A stretch of 64,000 nt of DNA from assembly GCA_020444425.1 (NCBI GenBank), contig JAHLLB010000006.1, forward strand, positions 1-64,000, read 5' to 3'. The notes under the pieces are model-generated. The model had not been told where the DNA came from and did no database searches. It worked only from the letters and a program-made list of their open reading frames with translations. Positions 54,878-63,678 of this stretch are shown in pieces (the stretch's first letter is position 1; each line of letters begins with the position of its first letter). The translations under genes and the position numbers were made by a program. The stretch comes from a bacterium. Its GTDB lineage: Bacteria > Electryoneota > Electryoneia > Electryoneales > Electryoneaceae.

Positions 54878-55427
54878 CGCCGATCAGTCCGTTTTGCAAT
54901 CGTTTTGAGATCGCCGCCGCCAGCCGTTCCAGCTCCTCGCGGTCTTCGTCGCTGTACGCGCCCGCCTTGTCGCCGTCAATGTCGATCTCACCGATGGCAT
55001 GACCGTTCAACAGGATCGGCACCACGATCTCGCTGCGTGTGCCCGGGAAGCAGGCGAGGTAGTCGGACCGGGCGTTAACGTCGTCCACGATGACGGTCTC
55101 CTGGGTGCGCGCCGCCAAGCCGCAGATGCCGTCGCCGACGGGGATTTTCACGTGTTCCGTCGCCTCCGGACCACTCCACGCACCTAGGTAGAGATAGTCG
55201 CCGATGACCCAGTACATCCCGACCCAGGAGTAACGGTCGACCTTGTGCCGCAGCCGTGTGACGATCCGCAGCTCCCATTCTTCGAAGCTCAGCTCATCAC
55301 CGGACTTGATCAGGTCGCTGACGATCTGCGTCAGCGGCAGCGGGAAGTCATCCGCCGGACGGTTTTCCGTCGCCTTTATCATCTTGCTGCGTTCGATGAA
55401 CGCATCGAGAATCGTTGGGTGATCCAT
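54870..55427 (-). CDS. GAF-domain protein, likely free methionine-(R)-sulfoxide reductase
   Basis: The 185-aa product is a single GAF domain with the pattern of fRMsr enzymes: a YSWVGMYW strand, GDGICGLAA, the VDDVNARSDYLAC cysteine segment, and SEIVVPILLNGHAIGEIDIDGD. Cysteines corresponding to the GVCG and IAC positions are conserved, supporting reduction of free Met-R-sulfoxide. The neighbour mutM also deals with oxidative damage. The start at 55427 follows GGAG by seven bases; upstream frames are filled with repeats and not credible. Confidence 0.82.
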   Translation of the reverse strand: MDHPTILDAFIERSKMIKATENRPADDFPLPLTQIVSDLIKSGDELSFEEWELRIVTRLRHKVDRYSWVGMYWVIGDYLYLGAWSGPEATEHVKIPVGDGICGLAARTQETVIVDDVNARSDYLACFPGTRSEIVVPILLNGHAIGEIDIDGDKAGAYSDEDREELERLAAAISKRLQNGLIGDA

Positions 55428-55572
55428 GGGGGTGCTCCACGTTTGTCGATGTCGTAAGTGTACGACATTGGGGAAGGGAGTGGACACATGTTCAGCGCGA
55501 ATGAACAAAAAGGTGGAGACAGATGAAGACAGGGTAAACGGTTGCCGGTACACGGTGATCGGGGACGGCCTA

Positions 55573-55737
55573 ACCACGGACCAAAGTCCGTGGTAATCGA
55601 TGGCGTGTGACGGCGTGTGATGGCGTGTTTTACGATGGCGTGTTTCGATGGTGCTGGGATACTGTAGCTTTCTTGCCACGGACTCCAGTCCGTGGTATGG
55701 GATTGAGATGAAAATGCCACGAACCGTAGTCCGTGGC
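55573..55737. repeat. Palindromes of the CCACGGACT family plus GATGGCGTGT tandem repeat
   Basis: Three related inverted repeats occur: 55573 (ACCACGGAC/GTCCGTGGT), 55676 (CCACGGACTCCAGTCCGTGG, perfect) and 55716 (one mismatch). They share the outer CCAC/GTGG with the other palindromes of the window but have a different centre. Between the first two, a 10-nt GATGGCGTGT-type unit is repeated about four times. The 371-bp gap between the GAF gene and pepT otherwise holds nothing recognisable. Confidence 0.82.
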
Positions 55738-55798
55738 ATTGAATGCATCAGATGCCCGCGCAGCAAAAATGCCGGCGCGGTTTGCTGCTGTTGGACCG

Positions 55799-57058
55799 TT
55801 ACTTCTTCGACCAGCCGTCTGCGAGGTGCAGGACAACTTCCACCGCCTTGAGCAGGCTGGATTCGGCGACCCATTCCTTGCGGCTGTGGAAGAGCAGGCC
55901 ACCGGCGAAGATGTTCGGGGTTGGATGGCCGAGCTGGGTCAAGCGCGCGCCGTCGGTTCCGCCACGGATTGCCTTGCGATGGACCGTGAGGCCGGTCTTT
56001 TCGATCGCTTCATGCGCGATGTCGACCACTTCCGGGGTCTTGCGCACGATGTCGCGCATGTTCTGGTACTGGTGCTTCACCTCGAGCTTGATTTCGAGGC
56101 CGGGGTGACGCGCTTCGAACAACTTCGCGAGCTGTTTCATGAACTCGACGCGCTTTTTGTTGCCTTCTTCCTCGAAGTCGCGCACGATGAAGTAGGCGGA
56201 CGCATTTTCGAAGTCGCCCTTAACGCTGACGGTGTGGATGAAGCCTTCACGCAGCTCGGTGTGTTCCGGGGTTTCCCATTCCGGCAGGGCGGCGACGTAA
56301 CGCGCGGCGGTCGCGGCGGCGTTGATCATCTTGTTCTTCGCGTAGCCGGGGTGCACGCCGACACCCTTGACGACCACGTTCACGCCCCACGCGTCGAAGT
56401 TCTCGTCCTCGAGCTCGCCCGGGTAGCCACCGTCAAAGGTGTAGCAGAACTTCGGCAGCCAATCCTCGTCGATCTTGACCGTGCCGCGACCGATCTCTTC
56501 GTCCGGCGTGAAGCAGACCTTGATCTCGCCGTGCGGGAGCTCCGGGAATTTCTTGAAGGTTGCCATGCCGGCCATGATCTCGGCGACTCCGGCCTTGTCG
56601 TCCGCGGAGAGGAGCGTCTTGCCGGAGGCAACAATGATCGTGTCGCCGACAAACTCCTTCAATTCCGGCGAGTCGGCCTGGCTCAGGGTCAGTTCCGGAT
56701 CATCCGGGAAGGTGATGGTTCCGCCGTCATAGTTCTCGATCCGTCGCGGCTTCACATTTTCGCCGGGCTGATCCGGGGACGCATCGACATGCGCGAGCAG
56801 GCCGAAGGTCGGCGCGTTCTTGCCGGCGTCGTTCGCGGGCAATGTGGCGTACACGTAGCAATGTTCGCTGAGGTGAACATCCGCCATGCCGAGGTCACGG
56901 CACTCCTTTTCGAGCATGCGTGCGAGATCCCACTGCCGCTCGGTGGAAGGGGTGTCCGTTTCATTCTCCGGATCGGAGGTGGTGTAGACCTGCACATAGC
57001 GGAGGAAGTTTTCGCGCACCTGGTCCATCATGAACTGGCGCATCTCATCGGTAATCAT
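55799..57058 (-). CDS. pepT: Peptidase T (aminotripeptidase)
   Basis: PepT is a cytoplasmic zinc aminopeptidase that cleaves the N-terminal residue of tripeptides. The 419-aa M20-family protein shows the metal-binding motifs GLLAHVDASPD, LLSADDKAGVAEI (bridging Asp), CFTPDEEIGRG (catalytic/metal glutamates), YTFDGGYPGE and RGGTDGARL. All ligands appear intact. It probably handles peptides released by the secreted proteases. The gene has its own transcription unit upstream of the repeat-filled gap. Confidence 0.95.
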   Translation of the reverse strand: MITDEMRQFMMDQVRENFLRYVQVYTTSDPENETDTPSTERQWDLARMLEKECRDLGMADVHLSEHCYVYATLPANDAGKNAPTFGLLAHVDASPDQPGENVKPRRIENYDGGTITFPDDPELTLSQADSPELKEFVGDTIIVASGKTLLSADDKAGVAEIMAGMATFKKFPELPHGEIKVCFTPDEEIGRGTVKIDEDWLPKFCYTFDGGYPGELEDENFDAWGVNVVVKGVGVHPGYAKNKMINAAATAARYVAALPEWETPEHTELREGFIHTVSVKGDFENASAYFIVRDFEEEGNKKRVEFMKQLAKLFEARHPGLEIKLEVKHQYQNMRDIVRKTPEVVDIAHEAIEKTGLTVHRKAIRGGTDGARLTQLGHPTPNIFAGGLLFHSRKEWVAESSLLKAVEVVLHLADGWSKK

Positions 57059-57189
57059 CGTTCAGCTCCCAAGTCTCAGGATTGTTGGTAAGAGTCATGA
57101 AGATAGTGGGGAGAAACGGGGGCGGCAAGCTCAGGGAAACCACTCTCAAGCAAGTGGAATCAATCAGCGTGTAGTGATATCAGATTCAT

Positions 57190-57390
57190 TCAGTTGCGAA
57201 GCTTGGTACGGAGGATGACGGATGTGATCAGGACAAGTGCCACGAACAGGATCCAACGGACTGCGATGACCGGGATACCCGGCACGGTCTGCACAGCGGG
57301 TATCATCGTGAGCAGATCTGCCAGAAACATGCAGATCAGACCGACAAGCAGGCCGGTCCAGATTCCGCGTTTGATGAGTGGGTTTATAAC
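57190..57390 (-). pseudogene. Start-less small membrane-protein ORF (possible remnant)
   Basis: The minus strand encodes two strong membrane segments (WTGLLVGLICMFLADLLTM and VRWILFVALVLITSVILRT) ending KLRN. No ATG, GTG or TTG with a ribosome site precedes the first segment; the frame simply runs back into the end of the hepT gene. The first internal ATG at 57330 would cut away most of the first helix. I read it as a gene whose 5' end was lost, perhaps when the hepT-mntA pair arrived, but an unusual start cannot be excluded. Confidence 0.45.
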
Positions 57391-57392
57391 GG

Positions 57393-57791
57393 CTATTTCT
57401 CCAGTCTGGATTTTAGTGACTTTATTTCCTTCTGGAACACTGGTGTCAGCTGTACGATTGACTCATAGATTTCAACCACGGGATCTTCAGTAAGGTATAC
57501 ATGGGACGTTGTATTTCGTATGTCCAAAATTCGCAGCCAAGTTTTATCATCACTCAGCAAGTTCTGTTTATAGGCCTCTTTAATTACAGAACGAGGACTG
57601 TAGGCTTCAATTCCGAAACGTGTCAGGGCATGTTTCAGTGTTTTCCATAGAAGTTCACAGGAATACTCGAAGCACTGTATGGTTGCTTCAAAAATCAGCG
57701 CGTGATCCCGAGGTAAAGCAACCGCTTCTTCCAGGCGGGCAACTGCACGCTCGAGGTTATCAAGACTGTTCAGCAACTTTCGATCGCTCAT
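57393..57791 (-). CDS. hepT: HepT-like HEPN toxin (nucleotidyltransferase substrate-binding family)
   Basis: The 132-aa all-helical protein belongs to the HI0074-like family. It carries the HEPN RNase motif R-x4-H-x-Y as RNTTSHVY near residue 97. In characterised pairs the HEPN protein is a tRNA-cleaving toxin neutralised when its partner adds AMP to the tyrosine of this motif. It overlaps the upstream mntA-like gene by 32 nt. A longer upstream start would lie further inside mntA. Base composition is clearly lower in GC than the surrounding genes, suggesting transfer. Confidence 0.85.
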   Translation of the reverse strand: MSDRKLLNSLDNLERAVARLEEAVALPRDHALIFEATIQCFEYSCELLWKTLKHALTRFGIEAYSPRSVIKEAYKQNLLSDDKTWLRILDIRNTTSHVYLTEDPVVEIYESIVQLTPVFQKEIKSLKSRLEK

Positions 57792-58089
57792 ACAGAACGA
57801 CTCCATATCTGTCGACTTCGTTACGAATTCGACTGGGCAATCCGGTATACAGGTTAAAATCGATGGAATGCAAGGTTCGACCACCCTTCATCACCATCCA
57901 CTTGATAACCTGGAATTCATGATCGTTCATGGTTGGGGCGACCACAGCGATGTCAACGTCTGACCGTGGATCATGATCGCCAATGGCTCGGGAACCGTAC
58001 AGGATCAACCGTTCTATTTTTGGATTGTAGCTGATCTGCTTCAGAACATCAATTACAGTGTCCGGAACTATGTCTGTATTCTGGAGCAT
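57760..58089 (-). CDS. mntA: MntA-like minimal nucleotidyltransferase antitoxin
   Basis: The 109-aa protein is a minimal nucleotidyltransferase with the GS-x10-DxD motif (GSRAIGDHDPRSDVDIAV, about residues 32-49) and a later DFNLY strand with the third acidic residue. It is transcribed ahead of the HEPN partner, the usual order for mntA-hepT modules. Together they probably form a type VII toxin-antitoxin system in which MntA AMPylates HepT. Confidence 0.87.
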   Translation of the reverse strand: MLQNTDIVPDTVIDVLKQISYNPKIERLILYGSRAIGDHDPRSDVDIAVVAPTMNDHEFQVIKWMVMKGGRTLHSIDFNLYTGLPSRIRNEVDRYGVVLYERSKVAEQS

Positions 58090-58208
58090 CGTAACGTCCC
58101 ATCGAAATTAGCTTGAGACATCCTCGGCTTGAGAATATTCCCAGTTTTAGTAAAAGGTCGTAGCTGGAAGATAAGGAAAAATGAGGGCAAATCTCTATCC
58201 TGCCGGAC

Positions 58209-59591
58209 TCACCCCGCCAACATGGCGCTGGTGATGAGCAGGTAGATGGTGAGACCGACGACGTCGTTGGTCATGGTGATGAACGGTCCTGCGGCCAGGG
58301 CGGGGTCCTGGTTCAGCTTTTTCAGGACGAACGGGGTGAACGACCCGACCAGCGCGGAGACGATCACCACGCATATCAGCGACAACGAAATGGCAATTCC
58401 AGTAATCCAGACACCCTTCCAGAAAAACAACATCAGCAGCAGCATCAGCGACAGCACGAGTCCGTTCATCGCAGCGACCAGCACCTCACGGCCGACACGT
58501 CCGAACGCCCGGCTGGCGTTGATCTCACCGGTTGCGAGACCACGCACGACGATGGTTGAGGATTGAATCCCGACGTTGCCCGCGACAGCGATGATCACCG
58601 GGATGAAGAAAGCGATGATGAGCACGGTCGCGAGGGATTCCTCGAACCGTGAGATGACCAGCGCGCCGAAAAGTTCGCCGATGAACGCGATCACCAGCCA
58701 CGGCAGGCGTGCTTTAAACGCGTTGAACACGTTGCGTTCGAGGACTTCTTCCTCGCCCGTACCGGCCATGTACGCGATGTCTTCCTCGGCCTCTTCCTGC
58801 ATGACGTCGACGATGTCGTCAATCGTAATGCGGCCGATGAGGCGGTGCTCTTCGTCGACAACCGGTGCGGAGATGAGGTCGTAACGGCTGAAGACCTGCG
58901 CGACTTCTTCCTGGTCGGTGTCGCGCTGGATAACGATCATTTCTTCGTCGAGGATCTCGAGCACGGACTGGTTGCGCGGCGCGAGCATCAGGTCGATCAG
59001 AGGAATCCGGCCCTTGAGGACCTTGCTGCGGTCGATGACGTAGATGTAGTGGATGTTGTCGATGCCGCGGGTTCTGGCGGTGCGGACCATTTCGACAGCG
59101 TCGTACGCGGTCTTGTTGGCGAAGACGGTGACGACTTCCAGCGCCATCAGGCCGCCGGCGGTGTCCTCTTCGTACGCGAGCAGCTCTTCCAGTTCCTCGC
59201 GGTCTTTCTTCGCCGAGGCTTCGAGGACCCGTTCCCGGGTCGTTTCGTCCAGCAGCGCGATGATGTCGGTCGCATCGTCCGATTCGAGATTGTGCAGCAC
59301 CTCGATGATGCGCTCGTCCTCGAGCCGTTCGAGCACACGTTCCTGGTCCGGTTCTTCGAGTTCGATGATGACGTCGTGCTGTTCTTCCGGCGACACCATG
59401 TCGAAGACGAAGTTCCGTTCCGTCGAATTCAGCCCGTTCATCAGGACGGCGATTTCGGCGGGGTGGAGCGTACTGAGCAGAGTCCTGACCGGCTCGAAGT
59501 TTTCCTCATGCAGGTAGTCGGCGACGACCTTCTGCAGATCTTCGAGATTCGGGATCGGACCTTTCAGCTGTGCATCCATACCGGAACTCAT
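58209..59591 (-). CDS. mgtE: Magnesium transporter MgtE
   Basis: MgtE is a Mg-gated Mg channel. The 460-aa protein has an N-terminal superhelical N domain, a paired CBS domain (about 140-265, including GRIPLIDLMLAPRN and GRITIDDIVDVMQEEAEED) and five C-terminal membrane helices with GNVGIQSSTIVVRGLATGEI. That last signature carries the pore lining. Acidic residues at the N/CBS interface, used for Mg sensing, are abundant. No Mg riboswitch is evident; the gene follows rsmA at 70 bp on the same strand and may be co-transcribed. Confidence 0.95.
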   Translation of the reverse strand: MSSGMDAQLKGPIPNLEDLQKVVADYLHEENFEPVRTLLSTLHPAEIAVLMNGLNSTERNFVFDMVSPEEQHDVIIELEEPDQERVLERLEDERIIEVLHNLESDDATDIIALLDETTRERVLEASAKKDREELEELLAYEEDTAGGLMALEVVTVFANKTAYDAVEMVRTARTRGIDNIHYIYVIDRSKVLKGRIPLIDLMLAPRNQSVLEILDEEMIVIQRDTDQEEVAQVFSRYDLISAPVVDEEHRLIGRITIDDIVDVMQEEAEEDIAYMAGTGEEEVLERNVFNAFKARLPWLVIAFIGELFGALVISRFEESLATVLIIAFFIPVIIAVAGNVGIQSSTIVVRGLATGEINASRAFGRVGREVLVAAMNGLVLSLMLLLMLFFWKGVWITGIAISLSLICVVIVSALVGSFTPFVLKKLNQDPALAAGPFITMTNDVVGLTIYLLITSAMLAG

Positions 59592-59661
59592 GGGTTAACG
59601 TGATGGAACGGGGAAATGTAGCTCGCGAAATAGCCTCAAGTGCAGAGCCACATTGACCAAA

Positions 59662-60696
59662 TCAGCGCTCGTGTTTCGGAGCCAATTGCTCTGCGAGCCA
59701 CGCATAGTCGGCGGCGGACAGGGTTTGCGGACGGCGTGTCCAGTCAAACTCGATGCCTTCGATGGGACGCAGGCCGACGATGCCGGGAACGCTGTTGCGA
59801 AGCATTTTGCGGCGTTTCGCAAAGGTGCCCTTAACCAGCCGCAGCAGGGTTGGCCAGTGGTCAACGGGGTGCAGCGGTTCAGGGCTGATGTCCATTGCCA
59901 GCAAGCCGGCGTCCACCTTCGGCATCGGTTGAAACACTTCCTTCGGCACCTGCAGCGCCAGTTCCGGTTCCCCCCAATAGCGAAGCAGCAGTGAGAGCAC
60001 GCTGGCTTTGCTTGCGCCGGGCTGGGCGGTCAGGCGCAGCGCCACCTCGTACTGTAGTAGAATGACAATCCGGCTGATAAGAGCAGGATGAGTGCGAAAT
60101 TGCTCAAGCAACTTGAAGATAAGTGAGGAAGTGATGTTATACGGAAGGTTTCCGACGATACAAAACGGCTCGCCGTTCGTGATCTCGGATAGGTCCGCTT
60201 TCATCACGTCGGCGTGGATCACCGTCAGGCGGTCATGGTCCGGCCACCGTTCGGCGAGCACGTCGACCATGCGGCGGTCGATCTCGAGTGCCACAACACG
60301 GTAGCCGTTCTCCAGCAGTACCTCGGTCAGCGCGCCGGTGCCGGGTCCGATCTCGACGACGAGATCGCCTTCGCTTGCACGCAAAGCTGCCGCGATGGCG
60401 CGGGTAGTGTCCGGATCGACGAGCCAGTTCTGCCCGAGCGATTTTTTCGTTGGAGGCAGGCCGCCGTGTTTGCGTGTGTATCCGATCGGGGAGGCCAACC
60501 TCTCGCGCGGGTCTTCTTCGTCAATAGCACTGCCGGCGGTGCGCATTCCGGCGAGGACACGCTCCAGCTCTTCCGGCGACATGACGGATTCGCCCACTGT
60601 ATCGGGAGATCGGTTGAGATCGTCGTGATCCTTGCCGGGATCGTGCTCGCTCGATGGGGACGGCTTCCCGGGCTTATGTTTTTTCGCGGCTGCCAT
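59662..60696 (-). CDS. rsmA: 16S rRNA dimethyladenosine transferase
   Basis: RsmA (KsgA) dimethylates two adjacent adenosines near the 3' end of 16S rRNA. The 344-aa protein has SAM motif I in VEIGPGTGALTEVLLENGY, the catalytic NLPYN loop and FQPMPKVDAGLLAM. The family core starts at KKSLGQNWLVD near residue 84. The preceding basic, Ser/Pro/Asp-rich N-terminal extension of about 80 residues is unusual, and the start codon at 60696 has no clear ribosome site; a later ATG (for example MSPEELERVL) is possible. Confidence 0.92.
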   Translation of the reverse strand: MAAAKKHKPGKPSPSSEHDPGKDHDDLNRSPDTVGESVMSPEELERVLAGMRTAGSAIDEEDPRERLASPIGYTRKHGGLPPTKKSLGQNWLVDPDTTRAIAAALRASEGDLVVEIGPGTGALTEVLLENGYRVVALEIDRRMVDVLAERWPDHDRLTVIHADVMKADLSEITNGEPFCIVGNLPYNITSSLIFKLLEQFRTHPALISRIVILLQYEVALRLTAQPGASKASVLSLLLRYWGEPELALQVPKEVFQPMPKVDAGLLAMDISPEPLHPVDHWPTLLRLVKGTFAKRRKMLRNSVPGIVGLRPIEGIEFDWTRRPQTLSAADYAWLAEQLAPKHER

Positions 60697-60786
60697 GGCG
60701 GGGAAGATACCGGCGGGTGTGCTGTGGAGCAAGCCATGATTGATGCGAAGGGAATTGAATAGGGGTACGGATTTGGAGTTTAAGGC

Positions 60787-60815
60787 TTGACATTGTGAAT
60801 GGACCTGACTAGTTT
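60787..60815 (+). promoter_or_regulatory. Promoter of rho
   Basis: A perfect TTGACA is followed after 17 bp by TAGTTT. Initiation near 60823 would give a leader of about 295 nt before the rho start codon. Confidence 0.5.
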
Positions 60816-61116
60816 CCTTGCAGAACAGGCGCTGCACGTTGTTTGGCGTTTTCCCCTCAGGGCCCGTTCATCCAAACCGTCCCAGGTCAACACGGAATCC
60901 GTTACCCACGTACCGTGTATTCTCGATGACGATAAATACCTGAACCGGATATGTCCGGTGATCGCTCCGATTTGATTGTTCGACTAGATAATATCCCGGT
61001 GTACGAACCAGGAAACGACATGCTGGGTCCGTATCCAATAGGATACAAAACCTGCCTGATCTACTACCCGCTCATGAAGAACAACCGCTGTTCTACCATC
61101 TCTGGAGGAGCATCTC
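60816..61116 (+). other. Long 5' leader of rho
   Basis: The 300-nt region upstream of rho has no credible gene. It contains a small perfect hairpin (GTATCC/GGATAC at 61031-61046) and ends with a strong GGAGGAG ribosome site. Long unstructured leaders upstream of rho are used for autoregulation in several bacteria; that is inference here. Confidence 0.4.
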
Positions 61117-62373
61117 GTGCCGCTTGAGATCGCTGAGTTAAACAAAATGAAAATCGAGGAGCTGAATAAACGCGCCCGTGACCTCGGAGTCGAGGGGTAC
61201 AGCGGGTTTCCGCGCAAACAGCTCATTTTCAAGATTCTCGAAAGCCAGGCGCAGAAGGAAGGCCTGATTTTCGGGAGTGGCGTGCTGGAAATTCTGCCCG
61301 ATGGGTACGGATTCCTGCGTAACGCCTCATCCAACTATGTGCCGGGGCCGGACGACATTTATGTCAGCCCGTCCCAGATCAAGCGCTTCGGTTTGCGCAA
61401 GGGGCACATTGTCGCGGGTCAGATCCGTCCGCCGAAAGAGAACGAGCGCTTCTTCGCGCTGCTCAAGGTGGAGGCAGTCAATTTTGAATCGCCGGACCGT
61501 GTCCGTGATTCGATCCTGTTCCAGAATCTCACCCCGCTGCACCCCGACGAACGCATCCGTCTCGAATACAATCCCCGTGACACGTCAACCCGCATTATCG
61601 ACATGTTTACGCCTGTCGGCAAGGGCCAGCGTGGGTTGATCGTCGCGCCGCCGCGTACCGGTAAGACGGTTCTGCTGCAGGAGATCGCGCACGCGATCGA
61701 GGCGAACCATCCGGAAATTTACCTGATCGTGCTGCTGATCGACGAACGTCCGGAAGAAGTCACTGACTTCCAGCGCAACATCAAGAGCGAAGTGATTTCG
61801 TCCACGTTCGACGAAAAGCCGGAACGCCACATCCAGGTGTCCAGCATGGTCAGTGAGATGGCGAAACGGTTGGTTGAACACGGCCGCGACGTCGTCATCC
61901 TGCTCGATAGTATTACCCGTCTTGCACGCGCACACAACACCGTCGCCCCGCACTCGGGCCGTATTCTGTCCGGTGGTGTGGACGCGACCGCGTTGCATGA
62001 ACCGAAGAAATTCTTCGGTGCCGCGCGAAATATCGAGAATGGTGGCTCGTTGACCATCCTTGCGACGGCGTTGATCGAGACCGGCTCGCGGATGGACGAA
62101 GTCATTTTCGAAGAGTTCAAGGGTACGGGCAACATGGAGCTGGCGCTCGACCGCAAGCTCAGTGACGCCCGCATTTACCCGGCGCTTGACATTAACCGCA
62201 GCGGCACGCGTAAGGAAGAGCGCATTCTCGACGAACACGTGCTCAACCGCGTCTGGATCCTGCGCAACATGCTCAGCGACTACAGCCCGATGGACACGAT
62301 GAAGTTCCTGCGTGAGAAGGTGCGCAACACCGAAGACAACGAGGAATTCCTCGGCAGCATGTCGAAGTCGTAA
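61117..62373 (+). CDS. rho: Transcription termination factor Rho
   Basis: Rho is the hexameric RNA helicase that ends transcription. The 418-aa protein has the N-terminal Rho_N helices, an RNA-binding cold-shock-like domain ([30 protein letters not shown]) and the ATPase core. P-loop is in [12 protein letters not shown], Walker B in [16 protein letters not shown], and the Q and R loops in [20 protein letters not shown] and [13 protein letters not shown]. The start is GTG with GGAGGAG seven bases upstream. It matches the usual family length. Confidence 0.98.
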   Translation: MPLEIAELNKMKIEELNKRARDLGVEGYSGFPRKQLIFKILESQAQKEGLIFGSGVLEILPDGYGFLRNASSNYVPGPDDIYVSPSQIKRFGLRKGHIVAGQIRPPKENERFFALLKVEAVNFESPDRVRDSILFQNLTPLHPDERIRLEYNPRDTSTRIIDMFTPVGKGQRGLIVAPPRTGKTVLLQEIAHAIEANHPEIYLIVLLIDERPEEVTDFQRNIKSEVISSTFDEKPERHIQVSSMVSEMAKRLVEHGRDVVILLDSITRLARAHNTVAPHSGRILSGGVDATALHEPKKFFGAARNIENGGSLTILATALIETGSRMDEVIFEEFKGTGNMELALDRKLSDARIYPALDINRSGTRKEERILDEHVLNRVWILRNMLSDYSPMDTMKFLREKVRNTEDNEEFLGSMSKS

Positions 62374-62413
62374 ACCGAACTGATTTTTCGCCCAGGGAAC
62401 GGCGTAGCATAAG

Positions 62414-62450
62414 AACAGGCCATTTCAACGATGAAATGGCCTGTTCTGTG
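62414..62450. terminator. Bidirectional terminator between rho and the convergent gene
   Basis: AACAGGCCATTTCA and TGAAATGGCCTGTT are perfect 14-bp arms around ACGA. It lies 41 nt after rho and 140 nt before the end of the convergent membrane-protein gene, and could serve both, although the T-tract is weak in each direction. Confidence 0.8.
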
Positions 62451-62586
62451 TCTGCGAAACTGGAGCTCCTACCCGCAGCCGGCAGTCATGACACCCGACT
62501 TGGAAAAACACGCCAAGTCGGGCCACACCTCGCCGGGGACTTCTGAGTCCCGTTTTCCCATACGACGTCGCGACACGGAGCTGCGA

Positions 62587-63678
62587 TTACTCGGAATCGG
62601 AGGAGCTTCGAGCGGTGCGTACGATGTCGCTGAACTTGAGCTTCATCGCGAAGAGGCTGATCACTCCCCAGAGCGTGAGGGTGAGGTAGTTCATCGCGTG
62701 CATCACGGTGGCAAAGATGACGCCCATGCCTTCCGGTACGTCGAACCACGACAAGCCGAGCAGGACCGCCGCGTGATACGTGCCAACGCCACCGGGAGCA
62801 GAGGGAATCGCGAAGCCCAATGAGGTAATGACCGTCATCGCCGCAGCCGGCATCCACGCCTGCCCGGCGAGGGCGGGGTAGGTGCCGTTGGTCAACTGGA
62901 AGGCGTCCAGTACCAGTTTCATCGTGGTGATGTAACACGCCCAGAGTGCTAGCGTCGACCACAGCACGTGCACCATCGCCATCGGGGACTTGAGCACTGA
63001 CAGCCCTTCCACCAGGCTGAGCACGGTTTCGCCGATCTTGCGCACGACCTTCCCGCGTTTGCCGATTGCCTGATGCCAGCGTGTCAAACGGTCCACGGAC
63101 TTGGCCAGCATGAGGGACACGACCAGCACCAGCAGCACAGCACCGGCAAAGCTGAGTCCGACGGTTTGAAGCCAGTCCGGAAACGGGAAGAGGAAGGTGA
63201 CGACGCCGAAGACAATCCCCAGCCCGGCCATGTCGAAGACACGTTCGGCGACGACGGTTGACAGCACCGCCGCGCGGGACACTCCGGAGCGTTGCGCGAC
63301 AATCACCGCGCGCAGCAGTTCGCCAGCGCGAAGGGGTAGCACGTTGTTCAGCAGGTAACCAACATTGACCCCGTGGAAGACGGTCCAATACGGAGCCGGG
63401 CCGATCTGGTTGATGATTAGCCGCCAGCGCCAGGTCCGCAGGAACAGGGTGCCCATCAGCAACAGGACACCGAACAGGGCGGGGATAGGGTTGAGTGAGG
63501 ACCACGCGGTTTGCAGGTCGGCGAGGCCAATGCGCGGGTCTCCGAACAACGCATCGAGCAGGTTGAGATCACCCGTGAAGAATTTCCCAAGCTGGGGGCT
63601 GAAAAGGACGAGGTAGACGAGGACGACACTGATCGCGAACCCGATCAGTGGTTGCAGTCGTTTCAACAGACGTTTCAT
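62587..63678 (-). CDS. Lysylphosphatidylglycerol-synthase-TM-like (PF03706) membrane protein
   Basis: The 363-aa protein has about eight membrane segments and the family features FLRTWRWRLIINQIG, NVGYLLNNVLPLRAGELLRA and FAIPSAPGGVGTYHAAVLLG. Related proteins include flippases and glycolipid-transfer proteins (AglD, MprF-like TM domain, YbhN). The substrate is unknown; here the enzyme domain of MprF is absent. Its ATG overlaps the stop of the lolA-like gene (ATGA), suggesting an envelope-lipid operon. Confidence 0.88.
   Translation of the reverse strand: MKRLLKRLQPLIGFAISVVLVYLVLFSPQLGKFFTGDLNLLDALFGDPRIGLADLQTAWSSLNPIPALFGVLLLMGTLFLRTWRWRLIINQIGPAPYWTVFHGVNVGYLLNNVLPLRAGELLRAVIVAQRSGVSRAAVLSTVVAERVFDMAGLGIVFGVVTFLFPFPDWLQTVGLSFAGAVLLVLVVSLMLAKSVDRLTRWHQAIGKRGKVVRKIGETVLSLVEGLSVLKSPMAMVHVLWSTLALWACYITTMKLVLDAFQLTNGTYPALAGQAWMPAAAMTVITSLGFAIPSAPGGVGTYHAAVLLGLSWFDVPEGMGVIFATVMHAMNYLTLTLWGVISLFAMKLKFSDIVRTARSSSDSE

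Noticed and set aside
57760-58089. MntA-like protein as part of the same system as the AT-rich islet
   Set aside because: It has its own HEPN partner and lies 22 kb away; nothing in the sequence links the two.
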